A stretch of 64,000 nt of DNA, from assembly GCF_046054155.1 (NCBI RefSeq), contig NZ_JBEQCT010000001.1, positions 806,001 to 870,000 on the forward strand. Reading direction: 5' to 3'. This DNA is from Celerinatantimonas yamalensis (lineage in GTDB: Bacteria > Pseudomonadota > Gammaproteobacteria > Enterobacterales > Celerinatantimonadaceae). The first letter of the stretch is position 1. Every line of letters begins with the position of its first letter. Shown here one piece after another: positions 34,367 through 44,389 of the stretch. A program made the position numbers and the translations under genes. A model generated the notes under the pieces. The model did no database searches and was not told where the DNA came from. It saw only the letters and a list, made by a program, of their open reading frames with translations.

Positions 34367-35566
34367 ATGATTATTAAACCCAAAATTCGTGGATTTATTT
34401 GCACGACCACACATCCCATTGGCTGTGAAGCTAATGTGAACGAGCAGATAGGCTACGTTCAAAGCAAAGGCCAACTCAACAATGCTCCCAAGCGAGTTCT
34501 TGTGATTGGGGCTTCGACTGGATATGGTCTGGCCTCACGGATTACTGCCGCATTTGGCGGTGGTGCTGCAACATTAGGCGTGTTTTTAGAAAAAGCACCC
34601 ACTGAGAAAAAAACAGCCTCAGCTGGCTGGTACAATAGTGCAGCGTTTGAAAAAGCGGCTCATCAAAGCGGTTTGTATGCTAAAAGCATTAATGGCGATG
34701 CATTTTCAGATGAAATCCGCCAAGCAACAATTGAGCAAATTAAAGCTGACTTAGACAAAGTTGATCTAGTTGTTTATTCATTAGCCTCCCCTGTACGCAA
34801 AATGCCAGATACGGGTGAGCTAATCCGCTCAACGTTAAAACCCATTGACTGCACTTATACTGCAACAGCAGTTGATACAAATAAAGATGCTATCTTTGAG
34901 GCTAATATTGAAGCGGCAAACCAAGAAGAAATCGATAACACCGTAAAAGTAATGGGTGGCCAAGATTGGGAACTTTGGATTGCAGCGCTTAAAGAAGCCA
35001 ATGTTCTAGCCGATGGTGCGCATACCGTCGCGTATAGTTATATCGGTGCTGATCTGACTTGGCCTATCTACTGGCATGGCACTATCGGGCAGGCAAAAAA
35101 GGACTTAGACCGCGCAGCAGCAGCAATTAACACCAATCTAAGCGAACTCAATGGTAGAGCCAATGTAACCGTATTAAAAAGTGTCGTCACACAAGCAAGT
35201 GCAGCCATTCCAGTAATGCCATTGTATCTGTCACTCGTCTTTAAAATTATGCAGGAAAAAGGCATTCATGAAGGTTGCATAGAGCAAATCCAACGACTTT
35301 TTGAACAACGTTTATGTAGTGATGATAAGCAGATTAGTACAGATGAAGGGAACCGCATCCGTTTAGATGACTGGGAACTACGTGACGATGTTCAACAAAC
35401 GTGTCGTGATATGTGGCCAACTATCACCACAGAAAACCTCAAAGAACAGACCAGCTATCAACTCTATAAAGATGAGTTTATGAAATTATTTGGCTTTGGC
35501 TTAGATGGCGTCGATTACGATGCTGATGTCAGTCCATTAGTTGATTTCACACCGCTTGAAGTCTAA
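34367..35566 (+). CDS. fabV: trans-2-enoyl-ACP/CoA reductase FabV
   Basis: NADH-dependent enoyl reductase of fatty-acid elongation, 399 residues. The N-terminus IIKPKIRGFICTTTHPIGC and the dinucleotide loop VIGASTGYGLASR (about 45-57) are diagnostic. The active-site Tyr and Lys of the YX8K motif occur in the SYIGADLTWPIYWHGTIGQAKK stretch. FabV is the triclosan-tolerant enoyl reductase first characterised in Vibrio cholerae. A good Shine-Dalgarno (AAAGGAA) precedes the ATG. No other fab genes are nearby, so it may be the sole or an accessory enoyl reductase. Confidence 0.96.
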   Translation: MIIKPKIRGFICTTTHPIGCEANVNEQIGYVQSKGQLNNAPKRVLVIGASTGYGLASRITAAFGGGAATLGVFLEKAPTEKKTASAGWYNSAAFEKAAHQSGLYAKSINGDAFSDEIRQATIEQIKADLDKVDLVVYSLASPVRKMPDTGELIRSTLKPIDCTYTATAVDTNKDAIFEANIEAANQEEIDNTVKVMGGQDWELWIAALKEANVLADGAHTVAYSYIGADLTWPIYWHGTIGQAKKDLDRAAAAINTNLSELNGRANVTVLKSVVTQASAAIPVMPLYLSLVFKIMQEKGIHEGCIEQIQRLFEQRLCSDDKQISTDEGNRIRLDDWELRDDVQQTCRDMWPTITTENLKEQTSYQLYKDEFMKLFGFGLDGVDYDADVSPLVDFTPLEV

Positions 35567-35586
35567 TTTCTTCAGCAAGCCCAAAT

Positions 35587-35616
35587 AAAAAAGCCATGTT
35601 TTAAGCATGGCTTTTT
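35587..35616. terminator. Bidirectional terminator fabV / small membrane protein
   Basis: An AAAAAGCCATG/CATGGCTTTTT stem of 11 bp with a short loop lies between convergent genes and has T-runs on both strands. Confidence 0.88.
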
Positions 35617-35657
35617 AGTCTTCAACTAAGTGCTGTTGGGAGATGAATGACCATCCA

Positions 35658-36071
35658 CTATTTAGATTCGAGAAGCGCCTTAGGTACTGGACCAACCCGA
35701 TTGTAAGTCAATTTTCCAACTCGTGGCATACGAATAAATAGCCGCTCTAAATCGCGAGATATTTCATACTTATAGCTATCGACATTGGTGGTCACGTAGA
35801 TGGTGCGACCTTGAATTTTATATTGCGTATTAATCAAACTACCATGACGTAAAACACCACGCTCAGTAAATACAAGCTCTTCTGTTTTACCAAAATAAGG
35901 TTCAGCCGAACGCCATCTACCCACCAACGGATTCACTATCTGTGGGTGATAATAGAAGCCATAGTAACTAACAGCCACCGCAGCCACAACAAGAGTCGTT
36001 GCTGCTAACAATAAAATAACCAGCCGCCGCCGACGAATCAGCGGCTGGTTCACTTGCTTTGTCTTAACCAT
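35658..36071 (-). CDS. Small single-pass membrane protein (DUF2850-like)
   Basis: A 137-residue protein with a basic N-terminus (RRRR at about 14-17), one transmembrane helix (about 20-41) and an extracytoplasmic domain with NPLVGRWRSAEP, then beta-strand-rich sequence (VFTERGVLRHGSLINTQYKIQGRTIYVTT). It resembles small Vibrionaceae proteins annotated DUF2850, recalled from memory and not verified. The start overlaps the ppiD stop by eight bases, so it is expressed with ppiD. Function unknown; the ppiD link suggests an envelope role. Confidence 0.7.
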   Translation of the reverse strand: MVKTKQVNQPLIRRRRLVILLLAATTLVVAAVAVSYYGFYYHPQIVNPLVGRWRSAEPYFGKTEELVFTERGVLRHGSLINTQYKIQGRTIYVTTNVDSYKYEISRDLERLFIRMPRVGKLTYNRVGPVPKALLESK

Positions 36072-37965
36072 TATACTCAATGTTTGCTTTACTTTTTAAA
36101 TAGTCTAGCAGTAATCGATAATCCTCATTGACAAAGTACCCTTGCAATTTTTGAGCAATCTGCCCATCTAATTTTGCATCAGGCTTCGGTTGAGCAACGT
36201 TTAATAGCTTAACCACATAAGAATCACCACTCGCTAATTGCACCACTTGCGAAGGTTCTTTACCAGCCTTCGGATGAGGCATTGAGAACACCTGTTGGAG
36301 CAGTTGTGGGTCCAGCTCTTGATCATTACGCGTCACTGCTTTCACTTGCTGTTCTTGAAGACCTTTAGCTTGAATTAGCTGCGCAAATTGCTGAGGGTTG
36401 GCAATTGCTGCAAGCAACTTCTTAGCATAAGCTTGACTAAGTTTAAGTTGCTGCTGTGCAACAAAACTCTTAGTCACTTGATCTTTTACTTTATCAAATG
36501 GTTGAGTCTTAGCTGCTTGGTGGCCTGTCAGTCGGACAACAACAGCTTGTTCAGGACTAAGATTGATGACATTACTATTTTGTTTCTTTTCAATCGCGTC
36601 TTGAGAGAAGACTTGTTTAACCACTTCTGGATTTTGCAGATCTCCAGGTAAATTAGCTCGTGTCACATTTGTCGCTGAGAGCACTTTAACACCCATCTGT
36701 TTAGCAACCTGATCTAAACTATCAGGCATTTCAAAAGAAAGATTGCTCAACTTCTGTGACAGATCATAGAACTGAGTCATAGCCTGATCTTGCTGAATTT
36801 TTTTCACGACCTTCGCTTTGACACTATCCAGTGATGGCATTTTTGAATTTTGGATACCTAACAGCTTAATAATATGATAACCATATTTCGTTTTCACCAC
36901 GGAACTAATGTCACCCACTTTGGCAAGGCCAAATGCCGCCTTATCAAAATTTGCAGGCATAACACCCTTCTGGAACCAATCTAACACGCCGCCTTTTTTG
37001 GCGCTAAAAGTGTCTTGCGAATCTTTTTTAGCCAGTGCTGCGAAATCAGCACCATCTTTAAGTTGTTTTTCAATCGCTTCGGCTTTGGCTTTAGCTTGGG
37101 CTGGATCCTTACCAAATTTAATTAAGATATGAGCAACATGGCGCTGTGCAGGCAATTGATAATCATTGGCATGATTATTCAAATAGCTTTGCGCTTGTTG
37201 ATCACTGACCTGAATGGTTTTAGCCAATTGCTTCGCATCAACCAGGATGTAGTTAAAACTAACCATTTCAGGTGAGCGGAATTGCTGAAGGTGTGCTTGA
37301 TAATAATTGTTAAGCTCTTTATCTGTGACCTTTACATCATCAGCAAATTTATCACCAGGCACTGCGACATAACTAAACTGACGAGTCTGACTCTGCAAAT
37401 TAGCCAACTGAGTCACTTCATTTGGTAATGTAAATTGCGTTGCAAATAAAGCGCTTTGAAGTTGCTGATTCATCAGGTCCTTACGAATCAACTGGCTAAA
37501 ACGCGCAGGCGTCAACCCAGCCGTCGCTAAACGCTGGCGGAAGGTTGCATTATCAAAATGCCCATCTTTTTGAAAAGCAGCCATTGCTAAAATAGCTTGT
37601 TTAACTTGAGCGTCTGAGACGCTAATTCTCATCGCTTTTGATTGTTGATCGATCAGCTTTTGATCAACTAAGCGTTGCAATACATTTTTTTTCAACTGAG
37701 CCATATATTGCGGATTATCCGCTAGTTGCAAAAATGCACTGCCAAACCGGCTCTGCATTTGCTGGCGTTCATTTTGATAGGCTTGCTGAAATTCAGCCTG
37801 TGAAATAACGTCCCCATTAACTTTAGCAGCATAGCTTGCACTGGGCGATGCAACATAACTACCGATTCCAGCTAAGGCAAATGATACAATGATTAGACCA
37901 AGAATAATCTTAATGACTAAGCTTTGGCCCCCCTCTTGAATCTTATCCAACATGCTTTGGTTCAC
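36064..37965 (-). CDS. ppiD: Periplasmic folding chaperone PpiD
   Basis: Inner-membrane-anchored chaperone attached to the SecYEG exit, 633 residues. One N-terminal helix (about 15-35, IKIILGLIIVSFALAGIGSYV) is followed by a SurA_N-like region (40-200). A parvulin domain lies near 270-365, beginning RHVAHILIKF and containing DGADFAALAKKDSQD and GVLDWFQKGVMP. In E. coli its parvulin domain is inactive; activity here cannot be judged. It follows hupB in the conserved tig-clpP-clpX-lon-hupB-ppiD array. Confidence 0.95.
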   Translation of the reverse strand: MNQSMLDKIQEGGQSLVIKIILGLIIVSFALAGIGSYVASPSASYAAKVNGDVISQAEFQQAYQNERQQMQSRFGSAFLQLADNPQYMAQLKKNVLQRLVDQKLIDQQSKAMRISVSDAQVKQAILAMAAFQKDGHFDNATFRQRLATAGLTPARFSQLIRKDLMNQQLQSALFATQFTLPNEVTQLANLQSQTRQFSYVAVPGDKFADDVKVTDKELNNYYQAHLQQFRSPEMVSFNYILVDAKQLAKTIQVSDQQAQSYLNNHANDYQLPAQRHVAHILIKFGKDPAQAKAKAEAIEKQLKDGADFAALAKKDSQDTFSAKKGGVLDWFQKGVMPANFDKAAFGLAKVGDISSVVKTKYGYHIIKLLGIQNSKMPSLDSVKAKVVKKIQQDQAMTQFYDLSQKLSNLSFEMPDSLDQVAKQMGVKVLSATNVTRANLPGDLQNPEVVKQVFSQDAIEKKQNSNVINLSPEQAVVVRLTGHQAAKTQPFDKVKDQVTKSFVAQQQLKLSQAYAKKLLAAIANPQQFAQLIQAKGLQEQQVKAVTRNDQELDPQLLQQVFSMPHPKAGKEPSQVVQLASGDSYVVKLLNVAQPKPDAKLDGQIAQKLQGYFVNEDYRLLLDYLKSKANIEYNG

Positions 37966-38036
37966 TCTTTAACGACGTTTAGATAACGAAAAAGCGCATC
38001 ATTGATGCGCTCTGCGGTTATGCAGCGAATTATGAC

Positions 38037-38312
38037 TCATTGATTTACTGCATTTTTAAGCAACTTGCCAGCTTTAAATGCCGGAACTTTCGCTGCAGGA
38101 ATTTCGATCGCGGCACCTGTCTGTGGATTACGGCCACTGCGCGCAGCTCGCTCTCTCACATCAAACGTCCCAAAACCAATAATACTGACGGCATCGCCAG
38201 CTTGAAGTGAATCTTGAATCACTTCAAGTATAGAATCTAATACTCGCTTAGCCGCCGCTTTAGACAAATCAGCGCTGTCTGCTATTTGATCAATTAACTG
38301 AGCTTTATTCAC
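38037..38312 (-). CDS. hupB: DNA-binding protein HU-beta
   Basis: A 91-residue histone-like protein that bends and compacts DNA as a dimer. The DNA-arm region GFGTFDVRERAARSGRNPQTG and the basic end KVPAFKAGKLLKNAV are invariant family features. Its position after lon identifies hupB and not hupA. Confidence 0.97.
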   Translation of the reverse strand: MNKAQLIDQIADSADLSKAAAKRVLDSILEVIQDSLQAGDAVSIIGFGTFDVRERAARSGRNPQTGAAIEIPAAKVPAFKAGKLLKNAVNQ

Positions 38313-38437
38313 AAGAATCCCCTTTAGTGACTAATCCAAATGCCAGTAAGCCTTATCATCCTGAAGGCTTTTACATAGCTATAATTGCCAGCTCTTATGC
38401 GCTGAGCTGACAATTATTATTTATCAAGCGCCTGAGC

Positions 38438-40804
38438 TCAAGCGGTTTCAGCATTTTTAGTAACGAATTCGACACCAAACGGGTTACGCTCTAATGCCAG
38501 CTCTAATACTTCTTCTATCCAACGAACAGGACGAATGTCCAATTCTCTTTTAACGTTGTCTGGAATCTCTTCCAAGTCCCGCTCATTCTCTTTGGGTATT
38601 AAGACAAGCTTAACCCCGCCGCGATGCGCCGCGAGCAGTTTTTCTTTGAGACCACCAATAGGAAGTACTTCACCACGCAGCGTAATCTCACCGGTCATAG
38701 CAACATCGGCGCGCACTGGATTACCCGTTAATGCAGAGACAAGTGCAGTCGACATTGCAATCCCAGCACTTGGGCCATCTTTGGGGGTTGCCCCTTCAGG
38801 CACATGTACATGGATATCTCGTTTTTCATAAAAGTCAGGGTTAATACCTAACTTGTCAGCTCGCGCACGAACCACAGTCATAGCAGCTTGGATGGACTCT
38901 AACATGACATCACCTAATGAGCCAGTCTGAGTCATTTTACCTTTGCCGGGAACCGAAGCGGTTTCAATCGTGAGTAGATCACCTCCCACTTCCGTCCATG
39001 CAAGCCCGGTAACCATACCGATCCGGTTATGTTCTTCCGCTTTTCCATAATCAAAACGCTGTACACCTAAATAATCATGAAGGTTGTCACCATCCACAGA
39101 TATATGTTTTACCTCAGGATGCAGCAAGATTTTTTTCACAGCTTTGCGACAGATTTTAGAGATTTCACGCTCTAACCCACGCACCCCTGCTTCACGCGTA
39201 AAATAGCGAATAATACCAGTAATAGCGCTATCTTCAATCGTCAGCTCATTTGGTTTCAAACCATTGCGTTTGATTTGTTTATCAGTCAAATGCTGCTTGG
39301 CAATGTTCAACTTCTCGTCTTCGGTATAACCGGACAAACGAATCACTTCCATACGATCAAGCAATGGACCTGGAATATTCATTGAATTCGAGGTCGCAAC
39401 AAACATCACATCAGACAAATCGTAGTCAACTTCCAAATAGTGGTCATTGAAGCTATTATTCTGTTCGGGATCAAGCACCTCAAGCAAAGCGGACGCCGGG
39501 TCCCCTCGCATATCCGATGACATTTTGTCGATCTCATCTAATAAGAATAGCGGGTTTTTTACCCCTACTTTGGCCATTTTCTGAATCAGTTTACCAGGCA
39601 TTGAGCCAATATAAGTGCGACGATGGCCACGAACTTCTGCTTCATCACGGACCCCACCTAATGCCATCCGTACATATTTACGACCTGTTGAGCGAGCGAT
39701 TGATTGACCAAGCGAAGTTTTCCCAACCCCTGGAGGCCCAACCAAACATAAAATAGGGCCTTTAAGTTTATTGGTTCGATTTTGCACAGCCAGATATTCT
39801 AAAATACGCTCTTTGACTTTCTCTAAGCCATAGTGATCTGTATCGAGAACCTCTTCGGCCTTCGCCAAGTCTTTTTTCACTTTAGAACGCTTAGTCCAAG
39901 GAACACTGATCATCCAATCAACGTAACCGCGAACCACCGTTGCTTCAGCAGACATAGGCGACATCATTTTGAGTTTGTTCAATTCCGCTTCAGTCTTCTC
40001 GCGTGCTTCTTGCGGCATTTTGGCATCTGCAATTTTTTGCGCTAAAACTTCGAATTCATCTTGACCTTCGTCCATCTCGCCGAGTTCTTTTTGAATCGCC
40101 TTCATTTGCTCATTGAGATAATATTCGCGCTGGCTTTTTTCCATCTGTTTTTTGACGCGAGTACGAATTTTTTTCTCAACCTGCAATAGGTCGATCTCCG
40201 ACTCCATCATGGCCATTAAATATTCCAGTCGCGCGGTCACGCTGGCTATCTCTAACACTTTTTGCTTATCTGCCAATTTCAACGGCATATGAGCGGCCAT
40301 GGTATCGGCTAGACGAGCCGCGTCATCAATCCCAGAAACGGAAGTTAAAACTTCGGGGGGAATCTTTTTATTTAACTTAATATAGCCTTCAAACTGCGAA
40401 ATAGCTGAGCGAACTAATACTTCTTGTTCTCGCTCATCAATCGGCTCAGATTGAATAAATTGGATACGAGCTTCGAAGTAGTCTTCATTATCTGTAAACT
40501 CACTTAATTTAGCTCGTTGGCTCCCCTCTACCAGTACTTTCACTGTCCCATCAGGCAGTTTTAGTAACTGGAGAATATTCGCAACTGTCCCAACATCATA
40601 AAGTTCATCAACATTCGGTTCATCAGTTGATGCATCCTTTTGAGCAATGAGTAGCACTTGTTTATCGTGCTCCATTGCCGTTTCAAGACATTGGATAGAC
40701 TTTTTGCGTCCCACAAATAGAGGGATGACCATATGGGGATAAACCACAACATCACGAAGTGGTAATACGGGCATGGTAATGCTTTCTGAACGCTCTAAGG
40801 TCAT
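38438..40804 (-). CDS. lon: ATP-dependent protease Lon
   Basis: Cytosolic AAA+ serine protease, 788 residues. The N-terminal substrate domain begins at MPVLPLRDVVVYPHM. A coiled region follows near 190-280, then the AAA+ module with Walker A GPPGVGKTSLG (about 357) and Walker B LFLLDEIDKM. The protease domain has the catalytic serine in PKDGPSAGIAMSTA (about 680) and the lysine in GGLKEKLLAAHRGG (about 725). It degrades misfolded and regulatory proteins. The upstream region contains a good heat-shock promoter match. Confidence 0.98.
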   Translation of the reverse strand: MTLERSESITMPVLPLRDVVVYPHMVIPLFVGRKKSIQCLETAMEHDKQVLLIAQKDASTDEPNVDELYDVGTVANILQLLKLPDGTVKVLVEGSQRAKLSEFTDNEDYFEARIQFIQSEPIDEREQEVLVRSAISQFEGYIKLNKKIPPEVLTSVSGIDDAARLADTMAAHMPLKLADKQKVLEIASVTARLEYLMAMMESEIDLLQVEKKIRTRVKKQMEKSQREYYLNEQMKAIQKELGEMDEGQDEFEVLAQKIADAKMPQEAREKTEAELNKLKMMSPMSAEATVVRGYVDWMISVPWTKRSKVKKDLAKAEEVLDTDHYGLEKVKERILEYLAVQNRTNKLKGPILCLVGPPGVGKTSLGQSIARSTGRKYVRMALGGVRDEAEVRGHRRTYIGSMPGKLIQKMAKVGVKNPLFLLDEIDKMSSDMRGDPASALLEVLDPEQNNSFNDHYLEVDYDLSDVMFVATSNSMNIPGPLLDRMEVIRLSGYTEDEKLNIAKQHLTDKQIKRNGLKPNELTIEDSAITGIIRYFTREAGVRGLEREISKICRKAVKKILLHPEVKHISVDGDNLHDYLGVQRFDYGKAEEHNRIGMVTGLAWTEVGGDLLTIETASVPGKGKMTQTGSLGDVMLESIQAAMTVVRARADKLGINPDFYEKRDIHVHVPEGATPKDGPSAGIAMSTALVSALTGNPVRADVAMTGEITLRGEVLPIGGLKEKLLAAHRGGVKLVLIPKENERDLEEIPDNVKRELDIRPVRWIEEVLELALERNPFGVEFVTKNAETA

Positions 40805-40850
40805 TGGATCCTCTCTGCCTTAGCTGAAATATAAATTCGCTATCTTCAGT

Positions 40851-40879
40851 ATATTGGGGTGCGGTGCGTAGATTCAATC
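40851..40879 (-). promoter_or_regulatory. Putative sigma-32 (heat-shock) promoter of lon
   Basis: On the minus strand, ATTGAAT (-35-like; consensus CTTGAAA) and CCCCAATAT (-10-like; consensus CCCCATnT) are about 13 bases apart, about 50 bases upstream of the lon start. This is the expected control for lon in gammaproteobacteria. Confidence 0.7.
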
Positions 40880-40959
40880 AAAGAGGTGATAAAAACTGAC
40901 AAAAAGCACCTAACTGAGCACTATTAAGCCAATTGTGAAGGAAGGTGTAACACTGATGT

Positions 40960-40992
40960 AAAAAGATGGCTCGATCATCGAGCCATCTTTTT
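40960..40992 (-). terminator. Intrinsic terminator of clpX
   Basis: A 14-bp near-perfect stem (AAAAAGATGGCTCGAT / ATCGAGCCATCTTTTT) immediately after the clpX stop, with a T-run on the minus strand. It separates clpX from the lon promoter. Confidence 0.92.
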
Positions 40993-40996
40993 CAAC

Positions 40997-42280
40997 TTAT
41001 TCGCCAGATAATGCTTTCGCTTGGTCTTTATTCGAGTAGATAATTAATGGATCACTCTCGCCACCAATCACCGTACCATCAATAACCACCTTACTGACAT
41101 TGTCCAATGACGGCAATTCATACATAGTATCTAACAAAACAGCTTCAACAATTGAACGCAAGCCACGAGCACCCGTTTTACGTGCTAACGCTTTATGTGC
41201 AATCGCCTGCAACGCATCTTCACGGAACTCAAGTTCAACATCTTCTAGCTTGAATAGCTCGCCATATTGCTTGGTTAACGCATTTTTAGGTTCGCTGAGG
41301 ATCTGTACCAGAGCCGACTCATCCAATTCAGTCAATGTCGCAACCACAGGCAAACGACCAATAAATTCAGGAATCAACCCATATTTAACTAAATCTTCAG
41401 GTTCAACGTTAGCAAAGGTTTCAGATATCGTACGCTTTTGCTCAGTTGTTTTAACATCGCTACCAAAACCAATCCCACTGTTAGTATCACAGCGCTGACC
41501 AATGATCTTATCTAAACCCGCAAATGCGCCACCACAGATAAACAGAATCTTCGATGTATCAACCTGCAAGAATTCTTGCTGTGGATGTTTACGACCACCT
41601 TGTGGTGGAACCGATGCAACAGTCCCTTCAATCAGTTTTAGCAATGCTTGTTGAACACCCTCGCCAGACACATCCCGGGTGATCGATGGATTGTCTGATT
41701 TTCGTGAAATTTTATCAATCTCATCAATATAGACAATACCACGCTCAGCTTTGTCAACATCATAATCGCATTTTTGCAGCAGTTTTTGGATGATATTTTC
41801 AACATCTTCACCCACATAACCCGCTTCAGTCAGCGTCGTTGCATCAGCCATTGTAAATGGAACATCCAATAACCGAGCCATCGTTTCAGCCAACAAGGTT
41901 TTACCACTACCTGTTGGGCCAATCAGTAAGATATTACTTTTACCTAGCTCAACCTGATTGCCTTTGCCTGCATTACGCAGACGCTTGTAGTGGTTATAGA
42001 CCGCGACTGACAGTACTTTTTTTGCCTGCTCTTGACCTATCACATACTCGTCTAAATGCGCACGAATATCTCTGGGCACAGGCAGTGACTCACCTTCGTG
42101 CTTGGGTGATATATCTTTGATCTCTTCGCGGATAATATCATTGCACAGTTCCACACACTCATCACAGATATAAACCGAAGGGCCTGCGATCAATTTGCGA
42201 ACTTCATGCTGACTTTTCCCACAAAATGAGCAGTACAACAGTTTACCGCTGTCTCCATCACCTTTGTGTTTATCTGTCAT
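40997..42280 (-). CDS. clpX: ATP-dependent Clp protease ATP-binding subunit ClpX
   Basis: AAA+ unfoldase, 427 residues, partner of ClpP. The N-terminal C4 zinc domain (LYCSFCGKSQHEVRKLI ... YICDECVELC) recognises substrates and adaptors. Walker A is GPTGSGKTLLAE (about 120), Walker B VYIDEIDKIS, and the pore loop is in the GYVGEDV region (about 150). The ClpP-contacting IGF loop appears as IGFGSD. Same strand as clpP with an 86-base gap; the transcript ends at a strong hairpin. Confidence 0.98.
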   Translation of the reverse strand: MTDKHKGDGDSGKLLYCSFCGKSQHEVRKLIAGPSVYICDECVELCNDIIREEIKDISPKHEGESLPVPRDIRAHLDEYVIGQEQAKKVLSVAVYNHYKRLRNAGKGNQVELGKSNILLIGPTGSGKTLLAETMARLLDVPFTMADATTLTEAGYVGEDVENIIQKLLQKCDYDVDKAERGIVYIDEIDKISRKSDNPSITRDVSGEGVQQALLKLIEGTVASVPPQGGRKHPQQEFLQVDTSKILFICGGAFAGLDKIIGQRCDTNSGIGFGSDVKTTEQKRTISETFANVEPEDLVKYGLIPEFIGRLPVVATLTELDESALVQILSEPKNALTKQYGELFKLEDVELEFREDALQAIAHKALARKTGARGLRSIVEAVLLDTMYELPSLDNVSKVVIDGTVIGGESDPLIIYSNKDQAKALSGE

Positions 42281-42366
42281 TGGCTAACCTCACAACTGCA
42301 GAGCTAATCATCGCTTTATGCGGTTATATCGATGATGATCACACTCTACATACTTTTCAAATTAAC

Positions 42367-42987
42367 TTAACCGCGATTAATAAATATATCGTCCACTAGA
42401 CCATATGCTTTAGCTTCTTCTGCGCTCATATAGTTATCACGATCGGTATCCAGAGCAATTTGTTCATACGATTGCCCGGTATGATGAGCGAGTAACTCGT
42501 TCATCTGGCGTTTTGTTTTGATGATCTCATTGGCATGAATTTCAATATCTGATGCCTGCCCCTGATAGCCACCTAACGGCTGATGAATCATCACTTTCGA
42601 ATTTGGTAGACAGTAGCGTTTGCCCGGCGCCCCACCTGCCAACAAAAATGATCCCATACTTGCAGCCATCCCCATGCACACCGTGCTAATGTCTGGCTTA
42701 ATGAACTGCATAGTATCATAAATCGCCATGCCAGCTGTAATTACACCACCTGGAGAATTAATATAGAGGAAAATATCTTTTTCTGGGTTTTCAGATTCTA
42801 AAAACAATAACTGGGCCACAATCAGATTGGCCATATTGTCTTCTACCTGCCCTGTAAGAAAAATTACTCGCTCTTTTAACAGGCGAGAAAAGATATCGTA
42901 AGAGCGCTCACCTTTGGATGTCTGTTCAACAACCATAGGCACCAAGGCGGCGAGAGGGTTACTCATATCGGGATAATTTGTTGACAT
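42367..42987 (-). CDS. clpP: ATP-dependent Clp protease proteolytic subunit
   Basis: Serine peptidase, 206 residues from the chosen ATG. The catalytic serine lies in GMAASMGSFLLAGG, the histidine in VMIHQPLGG and the aspartate in LDTDRDNYMSAEEA. The first 15 or so residues correspond to a propeptide. Forms a barrel capped by ClpX. A TTG one codon earlier is an alternative start. Confidence 0.97.
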   Translation of the reverse strand: MSTNYPDMSNPLAALVPMVVEQTSKGERSYDIFSRLLKERVIFLTGQVEDNMANLIVAQLLFLESENPEKDIFLYINSPGGVITAGMAIYDTMQFIKPDISTVCMGMAASMGSFLLAGGAPGKRYCLPNSKVMIHQPLGGYQGQASDIEIHANEIIKTKRQMNELLAHHTGQSYEQIALDTDRDNYMSAEEAKAYGLVDDIFINRG

Positions 42988-43010
42988 CAATGCACTCTTC
43001 CTTAAACAAA

Positions 43011-43042
43011 ATGGCTCGGGAGAAATAAACCTACCGAGCCAT
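43011..43042 (-). terminator. Hairpin between tig and clpP
   Basis: A 9-bp stem (ATGGCTCGG/CCGAGCCAT) with a 14-base loop followed by TTTGTTT on the minus strand. It probably terminates part of the tig transcript, giving clpPX partly independent expression. Confidence 0.7.
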
Positions 43043-43093
43043 TATAAGCAAGCCTTCACGGCTAAAGTCAAATCAAACCCAATAGGGAATGAT

Positions 43094-44389
43094 TTACTTG
43101 TTCATGATTTCATCAAAACTACGCGTAACTTCAGTTACTTTCGCTTTTTCAAGAATCAATTCAATGGCCTGTTCTTCTAAAACAACGTTCGCTAGGTTTT
43201 CTTTCAGCTCTTTGTTGTTATTGTAGTACTCAATCAGTTGTTCTGGTTGCTCATATGCTGAAGCAATCTCGGCTAAATGCTCTTGAATTTTTTCTTCATT
43301 CGCATCAAGCTCATTGGTTTTAATCACTTCACCTAACAATAAACCAACTTTAACACGGCGTTCAGCTTGTTCACTAAACAACTCATCAGGCAGCTGCGGT
43401 AAGTTTTTCGCGTTAGTTTGGCCGCCAAAACGTTCCATTGCCTGCTTACGAAGTTGTTCGATTTCACCATCAACCAATGCTTTAGGCACCACGATATCAT
43501 TGGCTTCAACCAACTTGTTCAAGACCAAATCTTTCACATCAGCTTTGAGTTTCTGGTTAAGCTCACGTGCCATATTTTTACGCAGCTCAGTTTTTAACTC
43601 GTCAAGATCGCCTGATTCAATACCAAACTGAATAATGAATTCAGCCGTTACTTCAGGTAACTCGGCTTCTTCAACTTTAGTCAATTTAATATCAAATTCA
43701 GCTTTTTTACCTTTCAGGTTTTCCGCATGATAGTCTTCAGGGAAAGTGACTTCAATGGTAAATTCTTCGCCCGCTTTGTGACCGACAACACCTTCTTCAA
43801 AACCAGGGATCATACGGCCAGAACCGATTTCCAGTGAAAAGCCTTCAGCTTTACCACCTTCAAACTCTTCACCATCAATTTTGCCAAGAAAATCTAATGT
43901 CGCACGTCCGCCATCAGCCAACGCAGCTTCGCTGTCCAGCCAGCTGACACGTTGCTTACGTAACGTTTCAATCATCGCATCGACATCACTGTCAGCCACT
44001 TCTGATGATACTCGCTCAACTTCTAATTGCGCAAAATCGCTCAACGTCACTTCAGGGAAAACTTCAAAAGTTGCAGTAAAGTGGAACTGACCGTCAGTTG
44101 ATTCACCAGCTGTTAAAGTTGGTGCACCAGCTGGATTCACTTTTTCTTGCATCACTGCTTCATAGAAATGACGCTGCATTGCTTTGTCTTTTACATCTTC
44201 TGCAATTGCGTCACCGTAACGTTTTGCAATCACTGACGCAGGAACTTTCCCAGGGCGAAAACCTGGCATACGTTCACGTTTAGCAATATCACGAACTGCT
44301 TGTTTGATTTCTTGGTCAATCGTATCAGCATCAATAGCAATAGATAGACGACGTTCCAGACCTTCAGTCGTTTCTAATGAAACCTGCAT
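43094..44389 (-). CDS. tig: Trigger factor
   Basis: Ribosome-bound chaperone and prolyl isomerase, 431 residues. The N-terminal ribosome-binding signature GFRPGKVP lies near residue 44, the FKBP-type PPIase domain around 150-245 (GRATLDFLGKIDGEEFEGG, then FPEDYHAENLKGK), and helical substrate arms follow. It heads the conserved tig-clpP-clpX-lon-hupB-ppiD array on the minus strand. Confidence 0.98.
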   Translation of the reverse strand: MQVSLETTEGLERRLSIAIDADTIDQEIKQAVRDIAKRERMPGFRPGKVPASVIAKRYGDAIAEDVKDKAMQRHFYEAVMQEKVNPAGAPTLTAGESTDGQFHFTATFEVFPEVTLSDFAQLEVERVSSEVADSDVDAMIETLRKQRVSWLDSEAALADGGRATLDFLGKIDGEEFEGGKAEGFSLEIGSGRMIPGFEEGVVGHKAGEEFTIEVTFPEDYHAENLKGKKAEFDIKLTKVEEAELPEVTAEFIIQFGIESGDLDELKTELRKNMARELNQKLKADVKDLVLNKLVEANDIVVPKALVDGEIEQLRKQAMERFGGQTNAKNLPQLPDELFSEQAERRVKVGLLLGEVIKTNELDANEEKIQEHLAEIASAYEQPEQLIEYYNNNKELKENLANVVLEEQAIELILEKAKVTEVTRSFDEIMNK

